Below, piece by piece: positions 17,066 to 25,461 of a DNA stretch of 48,830 bases (position 1 is the stretch's first letter; the number at the start of each line of letters is the position of its first letter). Position numbers and translations under genes: made by a program. The stretch spans positions 1-48,830 of the forward strand of contig JAILFK010000017.1 in NCBI GenBank assembly GCA_024697595.1. The letters are read 5' to 3'. Source of the stretch: Lachnospiraceae bacterium. Its GTDB lineage: Bacteria > Bacillota > Clostridia > Lachnospirales > Lachnospiraceae. Below the pieces are notes generated by a model, which saw nothing but the letters and a program-made list of their open reading frames with translations, was not told the origin of the DNA and made no database searches.

Positions 17066-18562
17066 ATGAAAAGTATAGTAGAATTATTTGAAAAATTGGA
17101 TTATGAACTGTGTCAGGGAAGTTTAGATGGTGAGATAACATCTCTTACCAGCGATACTAGAAAGGTTGAAAAAGATTGCCTGTTCATCTGTATTAAGGGT
17201 ACAGCCTTTGATGGACACACTGCGGTAAATGATGTTATCGCTTCTGGTGCCAAAGTGGTTGTGATTCAGGATGAGATTTCTTTGGATGACAAATACCAAG
17301 ACTCAGATGTGGCTATAGTCAAGGTGAACAATACAAGAGTGGCTCAGGCATATCTTTCAGCTGCGTATTTTGATTATCCAGCGGATAAATTACAGGTTAT
17401 TGGTATCACAGGAACCAAGGGTAAGACTACCACAACCTATATGGTGAAATCCATCTTAGAAGGAGTGGGTTACAAGGTTGGTTTGATTGGAACCATAGAG
17501 GCCATTATCGGTGATGAGGTTATACCAGCGGCCAACACCACACCGGAATCATTTACCATACAAGAATACTTTGCCAAGATGGTGGAGGTGGGATGCACTC
17601 ATGTGGTTATGGAGGTGTCTTCCCAGGGACTTATGATGCACAGAGTGGATGGATTCACCTTTGATGTGGGTATATTTACCAACATCGAGCCAGATCATAT
17701 CGGCCCGAATGAGCATGAGTCCTTTGAGGATTATATGGAGTGTAAGTCCAGATTATTTAAAAAATGTAAGATAGGTATTGTAAATGCAGATGATGCTCAC
17801 CTTGAAAATATTATTGATGGTCACACATGCAAACTTATGAGTTATGGATTTTCACAGGATGCTGACATCAAAGCGGACAACGTGACCTTGGTGCACAAGT
17901 CAGGTTATCTCGGTGTGCAATATGATGTGAGTGGTTTGGTAAATGGTGAGGTTGAGGTGGATGTGCCTGGTAAGTTTAGCGTATACAATTCCCTTACCGC
18001 CATTGCTATTTGTCATTACTATAATGTGTCTCTAGAAGATATGGCAGATGCACTAAAGAGTGCCAAGGTAAAGGGACGTATTGAGATGGTGCCAGTGAGC
18101 TCTAGATTTACTTTGATGATAGATTATGCTCACAATGCCATGAGTTTAGAGAGTTTACTTACCACTATGAAGGAATATCGACCAAATAGATTGGTATGTC
18201 TCTTTGGCTGTGGAGGAAACAGATCCAAACTTCGCCGTTTTGAGATGGGTGAGGTGTCTGGAAGATATGCTGATTTGACAATTATAACTTCAGATAATCC
18301 AAGATTTGAAAAACCACAGGATATCATTGATGATATCAAGACAGGAATTGGAAAGACCACTGGAGATTATGTGGAGATAATAGATAGAAAAGAAGCAATA
18401 AAATACGCAATAGAGCATGCTCAGGAGAAGGATATTATCGTTCTTGCTGGTAAGGGACATGAGGATTACCAGGAGATTGAGGGAAAGAAATATCCGATGG
18501 ACGAGAGAGTGCTTGTGGCGGAGGCTGTAGAGGAATTAAAGGCTCAGGGATGGGAAGCATAA
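17066..18562 (+). CDS. murE: UDP-MurNAc-L-Ala-D-Glu:meso-diaminopimelate ligase
   Basis: A 498-residue Mur ligase that adds the third amino acid to the peptidoglycan stem peptide. The ATP-binding loop GTKGKTT is at 116-122. The central ligase motifs include VVMEVSSQGL and IDYAHN. The specificity motif DNPR is at 410-413, which marks enzymes that use meso-diaminopimelate rather than lysine. AGAGGTACGTAT precedes the ATG. It is followed by priA after 27 bp and leads a long housekeeping run that ends in cell-wall-sensing kinase genes. Confidence 0.96.
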   Translation: MKSIVELFEKLDYELCQGSLDGEITSLTSDTRKVEKDCLFICIKGTAFDGHTAVNDVIASGAKVVVIQDEISLDDKYQDSDVAIVKVNNTRVAQAYLSAAYFDYPADKLQVIGITGTKGKTTTTYMVKSILEGVGYKVGLIGTIEAIIGDEVIPAANTTPESFTIQEYFAKMVEVGCTHVVMEVSSQGLMMHRVDGFTFDVGIFTNIEPDHIGPNEHESFEDYMECKSRLFKKCKIGIVNADDAHLENIIDGHTCKLMSYGFSQDADIKADNVTLVHKSGYLGVQYDVSGLVNGEVEVDVPGKFSVYNSLTAIAICHYYNVSLEDMADALKSAKVKGRIEMVPVSSRFTLMIDYAHNAMSLESLLTTMKEYRPNRLVCLFGCGGNRSKLRRFEMGEVSGRYADLTIITSDNPRFEKPQDIIDDIKTGIGKTTGDYVEIIDRKEAIKYAIEHAQEKDIIVLAGKGHEDYQEIEGKKYPMDERVLVAEAVEELKAQGWEA

Positions 18563-18589
18563 GTTACTTTTGATAGATTAGGAGAGATT

Positions 18590-20824
18590 ATGACATTTGC
18601 AGATATCATACTTGATATATCTTTAGAAAAACTAGATAAAACATTTCAATATATGATACCTGAGGAATTGTTATCATCTGTTCATCCGGGAACTCAGGTG
18701 GTTATACCCTTCGGCAAAGGCAGCAGACGCATAAAGGGATTTGTGGTTGATATAAGTCATGAGCCCAAGCTTGATATAGCCAAGATCAAACCCATTTGTG
18801 GTGTGGTAAAGGATTCCATACCTATAGAGTCTCAGCTTATAGAGCTGGCGGCCTGGATGAAGAAAAACTATGGTTCCACAATGAACCAGGCTTTAAAGAC
18901 TGTTATACCAATAAAAAAGAAGCAGAGTATAAAAGAAAAAAAGCGTGTGGTATTTAAATTAGACGAAAAGATGGCCCGCGACGAATATGCTTCCCTTATG
19001 GCCAGAACCAATCACAGTGTGGCCAAGGAAGAACTGTTAAAAGCCCTCATGGAAAAGTCAGTTATAGATTGGGATGTTATTGTAAATGATATGGATATCC
19101 CATCTAGTATAATTCGAGATTTTGAGAAGAAAGGATTTGTGGATGTTTTAAGCGATAGGGTGTTTAGAAATCCTGTGAAGGCTGATGTGGTGGATAGAGC
19201 TGACATTGTGTTAAATGATGATCAATCCAATGTGTGTAATCGTATATTTACAGATTGGTTAAATGGTGATTTTAACAATACTTATCTTATACATGGAGTT
19301 ACAGGTAGTGGTAAGACGGAAGTCTATATGGAGATTCTGAAAAAGACTTTGGATAGAGGAAAGAGTGCTATAGTGCTTATTCCAGAGATTGCCCTTACTT
19401 ATCAGACGGTAAATAGATTTTATGATCGCTTTGGAGACAAGGTGTCAATTATAAATTCTAGAATGACACCGGCGGAGAGATTTGATCAGTTTGAGCGGGC
19501 AAAGTCTGGGGATGTATCCATAATGGTTGGACCTAGAAGTGCCCTATTCACACCTTTTACAAATTTAGGGCTTATAATAATTGACGAGGAGCACGAGAGT
19601 AGTTACAAAAGCGAGGTGGCTCCAAGATATCATGCTAGAGAGACTGCTATTGCAAGGGCAAAGATGAACGATGCCACTGTGATTTTAGGTTCAGCTACAC
19701 CTTCTCTCGAAAGTTACGACAGGGCTGTAAAAGGTGAGTATATACTTCTTGAGATGAATAGCCGTGTAATGGAAAGACCATTGCCAAAATGTGAGATTGT
19801 TGATTTGAGAGACGAGCTCATGAGTGGTAATAGGTCAATTTTAAGTAGAAAGCTTCAAACTGCCATAGATGATAGATTAAAGAAAAAAGAGCAGGTCATG
19901 TTGTTCTTGAATAGAAGAGGTATGATGGGGTTCATTTCTTGTCGAGCCTGTGGCCATGTGATAAAATGTCCACATTGCGATGTGTCTCTAAGTCTTCATG
20001 GTGGCGATAAATTGAGATGCCACTACTGCGGATATGAGACTCAAAAACCCAAGGAGTGTCCAGAGTGCGGATCCAAGTATATTGGAGGTTTCAAAGCAGG
20101 AACTCAAAAGGTGGAGGAACTTGTAAAAGCACAGTATCCATCAGCTAGAGTTCTTCGAATGGATATGGATACCACCAAGGGGAAAAATGGTCATCAAGAT
20201 ATACTTAGGGCTTTTGCAAATCATGAGGCGGATATATTGATTGGTACTCAGATGATCGTCAAGGGACATGACTTCAATGATGTGACTTTGGTTGGAATAT
20301 TAGCGGCAGATATGTCTCTAAATGCCAGTGATTTCCATGGGGCTGAGAGAACATTTCAGTTGGTGACCCAGGCAGCAGGACGCGCAGGACGAGGAGACTT
20401 GGCAGGAGAGGTTATTATTCAGACTTATCAGCCAGATAATTACAGTGTGGTAGCTGCTGCAGCCCAGGATTATAAAGCATTTTACAAGCAGGAAATCGCT
20501 TATAGAAATTTGATGGATTATCCACCAGCTTCCCATATGTTACTTGTTTTGGTCACATCAACTGTTGAAAACCAGGCTATGGGACAGGCTCAAGCCATTG
20601 TCAATTTGTTGGAGAAAAATTTTGACGGAATTCGATGCATGGGACCTGGTGATGCAGGTATTGCCAGGATAAATGATGTGTATAGAAAAGTCATATATAT
20701 AAAAGAGGCTGACTATAATCGGCTTATAGCTTATAAGGATCAGGTTGAAAAATATTTATTGGAGTCCAAGGAGTTTGCTAATACAGCAACCTGGTTTGAC
20801 TTTGATCCTATGAGTGGATTTTAA
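18590..20824 (+). CDS. priA: Primosomal protein N' (replication restart helicase)
   Basis: A 744-residue PriA that reloads the replisome at stalled forks. The N-terminal DNA-binding domain (1-105) is followed by the helicase core with Walker A GVTGSGKT (236-243) and Walker B DEEH (332-335). The zinc-binding insert has eight cysteines (CRACGHVIKCPHC, then CHYCGYETQKPKECPEC). Motifs V-VI contain GTQMIVKGHDF and TQAAGRAGRG. TTAGGAGAGATT precedes the ATG. The order priA-def-fmt-rsmB is standard for Firmicutes. Confidence 0.97.
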   Translation: MTFADIILDISLEKLDKTFQYMIPEELLSSVHPGTQVVIPFGKGSRRIKGFVVDISHEPKLDIAKIKPICGVVKDSIPIESQLIELAAWMKKNYGSTMNQALKTVIPIKKKQSIKEKKRVVFKLDEKMARDEYASLMARTNHSVAKEELLKALMEKSVIDWDVIVNDMDIPSSIIRDFEKKGFVDVLSDRVFRNPVKADVVDRADIVLNDDQSNVCNRIFTDWLNGDFNNTYLIHGVTGSGKTEVYMEILKKTLDRGKSAIVLIPEIALTYQTVNRFYDRFGDKVSIINSRMTPAERFDQFERAKSGDVSIMVGPRSALFTPFTNLGLIIIDEEHESSYKSEVAPRYHARETAIARAKMNDATVILGSATPSLESYDRAVKGEYILLEMNSRVMERPLPKCEIVDLRDELMSGNRSILSRKLQTAIDDRLKKKEQVMLFLNRRGMMGFISCRACGHVIKCPHCDVSLSLHGGDKLRCHYCGYETQKPKECPECGSKYIGGFKAGTQKVEELVKAQYPSARVLRMDMDTTKGKNGHQDILRAFANHEADILIGTQMIVKGHDFNDVTLVGILAADMSLNASDFHGAERTFQLVTQAAGRAGRGDLAGEVIIQTYQPDNYSVVAAAAQDYKAFYKQEIAYRNLMDYPPASHMLLVLVTSTVENQAMGQAQAIVNLLEKNFDGIRCMGPGDAGIARINDVYRKVIYIKEADYNRLIAYKDQVEKYLLESKEFANTATWFDFDPMSGF

Positions 20825-20901
20825 GATTGTAGGAAAAAATATAGGAACAATATTTTTGATTATATATTTATTTTAATTAAAATGAATGGAGAGTGAGAGA
20901 A

Positions 20902-21387
20902 ATGGCATTAAGACAGATTAGAGTACAGGGAGATGACGTGCTTACTAAGGTGTGTCGCCCGGTAAAAGAGATGACAGAGAGAAATCTCGAGTTGATAGAG
21001 GATATGATTGAGACAATGTATGAGGCCAACGGAGTTGGACTTGCTGCACCACAGGTGGGAGTTCTAAAGAGAATCGCAGTTATCGATGTGGGAGATGGCC
21101 CGGTTGTTTTAGTAAATCCAGAGATTTTAGAGACAGCAGGTGAGCAGACAGGCCAGGAGGGATGTCTATCTCTTCCAGGAAAAGCTGGCAATGTTACTCG
21201 TCCAAACTATGTCAAGGTCAAAGCCTATGATGAGGAGATGAATGAGTATATTGTTGAGGGTGAAGAATTATTTGCCAGAGCGTTGATTCATGAGATAGAG
21301 CATTTAGATGGACATATGTACACAGAGAAGGTTGAGGGAGAAATCTTTGATGTGGTATATGACGATGAAGATGATGAGGATGAATAA
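20902..21387 (+). CDS. def: Peptide deformylase
   Basis: A 161-residue deformylase that removes the formyl group from nascent proteins. All three motifs are intact: GVGLAAPQ (44-51), EGCLS (86-90, metal ligand C88) and HEIEH (130-134, ligands H130 and H134, catalytic E131). A GTG at 20893 would add three residues, but GGAGAG at 20888-20893 is spaced for the ATG at 20902. The acidic tail DDEDDEDE is unusual but not disruptive. fmt starts three bases after the stop; the two act at opposite ends of the formyl-methionine cycle. Confidence 0.96.
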   Translation: MALRQIRVQGDDVLTKVCRPVKEMTERNLELIEDMIETMYEANGVGLAAPQVGVLKRIAVIDVGDGPVVLVNPEILETAGEQTGQEGCLSLPGKAGNVTRPNYVKVKAYDEEMNEYIVEGEELFARALIHEIEHLDGHMYTEKVEGEIFDVVYDDEDDEDE

Positions 21388-21390
21388 AAT

Positions 21391-22368
21391 ATGAAAGTTG
21401 TATTTATGGGAACTCCTGATTTTGCAGTGAGTACTTTGGAGGCTTTGCACAAGGCGAGACACGAGATTGTACTTGTGGTTACCCAGCCGGATAAGCCTAG
21501 AGGACGAGGCAAGGAGATGCAATTTCCAGATGTGAAGGTCTGGGCGGTGGAACACGATTTGCCGGTTTATCAGCCAACGAAAATCAAGGAGCCAGAGGCA
21601 ATTGAATATTTAAAAGCATATGAAGCTGATGTGTTTGTGGTTGCAGCTTTTGGACAGATTTTACCAAAGGAGATTTTGGATATGCCAAGATTGGGATGTG
21701 TAAATGTTCATGCGTCCTTGCTTCCAAAATACAGAGGAGCAGCTCCTATACAGTGGGCTGTTATAAATGGTGATGAGGTAAGCGGTGTCACCACTATGCA
21801 GATGGGTGTAGGCCTTGATGACGGTGATATCCTGATGAAAAAAGAGGTGAAGCTTGCTGATGATGAAACAGGTGGTAGCTTATTTGACAGACTTGCAATT
21901 GTAGGCGGAGAGCTTTGTGTGGAGACCATCGAGGCTTTGGATGCAGGAGAGATTACACCCCTTCCTCAGGATGAAAATCAGGTGACCCATGTGGGTATGA
22001 TCAAGAAGAACATGGGCCTTATAGACTTTGAAAAGTCTGCGGTGGAAATCGAGAGACTTATTAGAGGGTTGAATCCATGGCCAAGTGCATTTACCAAGTT
22101 AAATGGTAAGACGCTGAAGGTGTGGAAAGCTATGGTGCTTGATTCAAAGGAACTAGACACTTTGAAAAGTGTCACAGATGTGAAAGTTGATTCAGCAAAA
22201 CCTGGGGAAGTGCTATATGCCGGTGAAGATGGTATAGCTGTATCTTGTGGCACAGATATTTTGTTGATGAAAGAAATTCAGATAGAGGGCAAGAAGAGAA
22301 TGGCGGCTGCCGATTACCTTCGAGGTCATCAGGTGGAATTACATACTGTTCTTGGAATGGAGAAATAG
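21391..22368 (+). CDS. fmt: Methionyl-tRNA formyltransferase
   Basis: A 325-residue enzyme that formylates initiator Met-tRNA using 10-formyl-THF. The N-terminal domain has MGTPDFAVSTLEAL and the catalytic stretch HASLLPKYRGAAPIQWAVIN with the conserved N/H/D set. The C-terminal OB-fold tRNA domain begins near 205 (IRGLNPWPSAFTKLNG). Translation is probably coupled to def, since only three bases separate them and the ribosome site is weak. Confidence 0.97.
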   Translation: MKVVFMGTPDFAVSTLEALHKARHEIVLVVTQPDKPRGRGKEMQFPDVKVWAVEHDLPVYQPTKIKEPEAIEYLKAYEADVFVVAAFGQILPKEILDMPRLGCVNVHASLLPKYRGAAPIQWAVINGDEVSGVTTMQMGVGLDDGDILMKKEVKLADDETGGSLFDRLAIVGGELCVETIEALDAGEITPLPQDENQVTHVGMIKKNMGLIDFEKSAVEIERLIRGLNPWPSAFTKLNGKTLKVWKAMVLDSKELDTLKSVTDVKVDSAKPGEVLYAGEDGIAVSCGTDILLMKEIQIEGKKRMAAADYLRGHQVELHTVLGMEK

Positions 22369-22370
22369 AT

Positions 22371-23675
22371 TTGGCGGAATTGAACCAAAGAGAAATAATA
22401 CTTGATATATTGGATGAAATTTTAGAGCAAGGTGGGTATACTCACCTTGTTTTGTCTGGAGCCTTGAATAAGTATCAATATTTGGATAAACAGCAGAGAG
22501 CATTTATCACAAGGGTAACAGAGGGTACTGTTGAGAGAGTGCTGCAGCTGGATTATGTGATTGATTCCTTTGTGAAAAAGCCCAAGGTGCGAAAAATGAA
22601 GCCGCTTATTAGGACGGTTTTGAGATTTAGTACTTATCAGATATTACATATGGATAAAACTCCTGACTCAGCCATCTGTAACGAGGCGGTAAAGTTGGTG
22701 AAAAAACGAGGCTTGGGCGGATTATCTGGATTTGTGAATGGAGTGTTGAGAAATATTTCTCGCAACAAGGAATCTATAAAATATGAGGGCTTTAGTGTGC
22801 GTTACTCTATGCCTCAATGGATAATAGACTATTGGAGTCACCAGTTTGATGATGGTCAGCTGGAAAATATTTTAGACGCCTTGCTTCAGGAGAAAAGGAC
22901 CTGTATTCGAGTTAATACAGATATGATTTCCATGGAGGATTTGAAAAAATCTTTGGAGGCTCAGAAAATTATAGTGGAGCCAGTGGAGATTGAAATCGAA
23001 CAGGATGTAATGAGAGTGGACAGGGCTTATTACATTTCAGGTTACGATTATCTAATGGCAATAGAGGAGTTTGCCAATGGATATTTTTACATTCAGGATG
23101 TGAGCTCCATGATGATTGGAATTATATCTCAGGTAAAGCCTGGTTCAAATGTAATAGATGTGTGTGCTGCTCCAGGAGGTAAGAGTTTGCACATTGCAGA
23201 ACTTATGTCGGGCACTGGTCATGTACAGGCCAGAGATGTGTCAGATTATAAGGTGGATCTGATGGAGGAAAATATTTCGAAATCAGGCTTAAATAATATT
23301 GATGCTATCTGTTGGGATGCCACAGTTTTGGATGAGGATGCAATTGAGACTGCAGATTTAGTTATCTGTGATGCGCCTTGTTCTGGACTTGGAGTTATTG
23401 CTGGCAAGCCTGATATTAAGTATCACATGTCCCTGGAGCAATTACAGGATTTGTCAAAATTGCAGAGAAACATTTTACAAAATGCTTCTAAGTATGTAAA
23501 AGTCGGTGGCAAAATTATATATTCCACATGTACAATTGGCAGTATGGAAAATGAGGAAAATGTACATTGGTTTTTGAAGAATAATGAGAAGTTTAAACTG
23601 CTTCAAATGCATCAGTTGTTGCCTGTGGCAGGCAAACAGGATGGATTTTTCTTTGCGTTGTTGGAGAGATTATAA
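22371..23675 (+). CDS. rsmB: 16S rRNA (cytosine(967)-C5)-methyltransferase
   Basis: A 434-residue RsmB with an N-terminal NusB-like RNA-binding domain (about 1-135) and a SAM methyltransferase domain. Visible motifs are DVCAAPGGKS, DAPCSGLGVI and YSTCTIGSMENEENV; the two cysteines in PCSG and STCT are the release and catalytic residues. The start is TTG 22371 (reading MAELNQREIIL), two bases after the fmt stop, with GGAG at 22359-22362. An upstream in-frame ATG inside fmt gives an un-family-like N terminus and was not used. Its stop overlaps the rlmN start by one base. Confidence 0.94.
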   Translation: MAELNQREIILDILDEILEQGGYTHLVLSGALNKYQYLDKQQRAFITRVTEGTVERVLQLDYVIDSFVKKPKVRKMKPLIRTVLRFSTYQILHMDKTPDSAICNEAVKLVKKRGLGGLSGFVNGVLRNISRNKESIKYEGFSVRYSMPQWIIDYWSHQFDDGQLENILDALLQEKRTCIRVNTDMISMEDLKKSLEAQKIIVEPVEIEIEQDVMRVDRAYYISGYDYLMAIEEFANGYFYIQDVSSMMIGIISQVKPGSNVIDVCAAPGGKSLHIAELMSGTGHVQARDVSDYKVDLMEENISKSGLNNIDAICWDATVLDEDAIETADLVICDAPCSGLGVIAGKPDIKYHMSLEQLQDLSKLQRNILQNASKYVKVGGKIIYSTCTIGSMENEENVHWFLKNNEKFKLLQMHQLLPVAGKQDGFFFALLERL

Positions 23676-24724
23676 TGGTTGATATTAAATCAATGGAATA
23701 TTATGATTTAATTAAATATGTGACAGAGATTGGTGAGAAGTCTTTTCGCGGTAAGCAACTCTTTCAGTGGATGCATGTACATAAAGTGGCTTCCATTGAT
23801 GAGATGACCAATTTATCCAAGGATATGAGACAGAAGTTGTCTGTTAATTGCATTTTTACAGCGCTAGACCAGGTGGATTGTCAGATATCCAAGGAGGATG
23901 GTACTAGAAAGTATCTCTTTGCCCTGGAGGATGGCAATGTGGTGGAGAGTGTGCTTATGCGTTATAAGCATGGCAATTCAGTGTGCGTATCATCCCAGGT
24001 GGGGTGTCGTATGGGATGTAGATTTTGTGCTTCTACCCTAGATGGATTGGAGAGAAATCTTACACCTGCAGAGATAATGGATCAGATTTATGCTATTGAG
24101 AGAGATACAGGCGAGAAGGTGTCCAATGTGGTTGTTATGGGTACTGGTGAACCTATGGATAACTACGACAATATTCTTACATTTATCAAGATAATATGTG
24201 ATGAGCGAGGAGCTAATTTTAGCCAGAGAAATATCACGGTCTCTACCTGTGGAATTGTTCCTAAAATTAAGGAGCTGGCAGAAGAAAAATTACAGATAAC
24301 TTTGGCACTATCATTACATGCGCCTAATCAACAAAAGAGATTGGAACTTATGCCAATTGCCAACAAGTATGATATACATGAGGCTATAGATGCCTGTAAA
24401 TATTATTTTGATAAAACAGGTAGACGAATAACTTTTGAATATAGTCTCGTGGCAGGGGTAAATGATAGTGATGAGGATGCCATGGAATTATCAAATCTCA
24501 TAAAGGGAATAAATTGCCATGTGAATTTAATACCAGTCAATCCTATAAAGGAGAGGGATTATGTACAATCCTCTAATGAGGCGGTTTTGGCATTTAAAAA
24601 TAAACTTGAAAAATATGGAATAAATGTTACTATAAGAAGGGAAATGGGCCGGGATATAGACGGAGCCTGTGGACAGCTTAGAAGAAAACATATTTCTAAA
24701 GAGCAGAAAGGTAGAACATCATGA
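23675..24724 (+). CDS. rlmN: Dual-specificity 23S rRNA/tRNA adenine-C2 methyltransferase
   Basis: A 349-residue radical SAM enzyme that makes m2A2503 in 23S rRNA (and m2A37 in tRNA in characterised members). The iron-sulfur cluster cysteines are C111, C115, C118 in CRMGCRFC. The GTGEP-type SAM motif is at about 156-161. The mechanistic C-terminal cysteine lies in DGACGQLRR, near residue 337. It overlaps rsmB by one base upstream and stp by four bases downstream, so the three are translated together. Confidence 0.97.
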   Translation: MVDIKSMEYYDLIKYVTEIGEKSFRGKQLFQWMHVHKVASIDEMTNLSKDMRQKLSVNCIFTALDQVDCQISKEDGTRKYLFALEDGNVVESVLMRYKHGNSVCVSSQVGCRMGCRFCASTLDGLERNLTPAEIMDQIYAIERDTGEKVSNVVVMGTGEPMDNYDNILTFIKIICDERGANFSQRNITVSTCGIVPKIKELAEEKLQITLALSLHAPNQQKRLELMPIANKYDIHEAIDACKYYFDKTGRRITFEYSLVAGVNDSDEDAMELSNLIKGINCHVNLIPVNPIKERDYVQSSNEAVLAFKNKLEKYGINVTIRREMGRDIDGACGQLRRKHISKEQKGRTS

Positions 24725-25449
24725 GTTATTCAGTCATGACTGATACTGGACTGGCCCGCTCAATTAATCAAGATGCAGTCTTTGCGACAGATGAGAAGAT
24801 GGGCGAATTACCTAATTTTTTTGTCGTAGCTGATGGTATGGGAGGCCATAAGGCAGGGGAATATGCCTCGTCTTATGCGTTAGACCAGATGAAGCTTGTC
24901 GTGTCACATACTGGAGGATCGGGACCTGTTCAGGTTTTAAATCAAGCAATTACAACAGCAAATGCAGCAGTATATGGAAAAGCAACCCAGGAAAAAGAAA
25001 AAAATGGAATGGGTACAACTATAGTTGCGGCAAGCTACGATGATGAAGTGCTTACTGTGGCAAATGTTGGTGATTCAAGATTATATTTATGCAGAGATAA
25101 TGAACTTAAACAGATAACTGTTGATCATTCTATAGTTGAGGAGATGGTTAAGCAGGGCCAATTATCTAGAAATTTGGCCAAGGATCATCCTAAGAGAAAT
25201 TATATTACAAGAGCTGTGGGTGCAGAACCTCAGGTTCGTATTGATTTCTTTGAGGAGGAGTTGGAAGAAAATGATTTAATTCTTTTGTGCAGCGATGGTC
25301 TCACAACCATGGTTGACGAAGATGATATTGTAAAAATAATTACAGAAGATAAATCGTTGGATAAAAGAACAAAAGAATTAATAGAAACAGCCAATAATAA
25401 CGGCGGAATTGATAATATAACTGTGATTTTAATAGATCCATATAGATAG
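24721..25449 (+). CDS. stp: PP2C-family serine/threonine phosphatase
   Basis: A 242-residue metal-dependent phosphatase (PrpC/Stp type) that reverses phosphorylation by the adjacent PASTA kinase. Metal-binding motifs are intact: NQDAV (17-21), VVADGMGGHKAGE (about 36-48), ANVGDSRLYL, LLCSDGLT and DNITVILI. It overlaps rlmN by four bases (ATGA) and its stop lies 12 bp before the kinase start. The pairing is universal in Firmicutes. Confidence 0.97.
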   Translation: MSYSVMTDTGLARSINQDAVFATDEKMGELPNFFVVADGMGGHKAGEYASSYALDQMKLVVSHTGGSGPVQVLNQAITTANAAVYGKATQEKEKNGMGTTIVAASYDDEVLTVANVGDSRLYLCRDNELKQITVDHSIVEEMVKQGQLSRNLAKDHPKRNYITRAVGAEPQVRIDFFEEELEENDLILLCSDGLTTMVDEDDIVKIITEDKSLDKRTKELIETANNNGGIDNITVILIDPYR

Positions 25450-25461
25450 ATGAGGTGTAAT

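Noticed and set aside
22245-22370. Upstream start for rsmB inside fmt
   Set aside because: The added residues are an out-of-frame reading of fmt; TTG 22371 has GGAG at the right distance.
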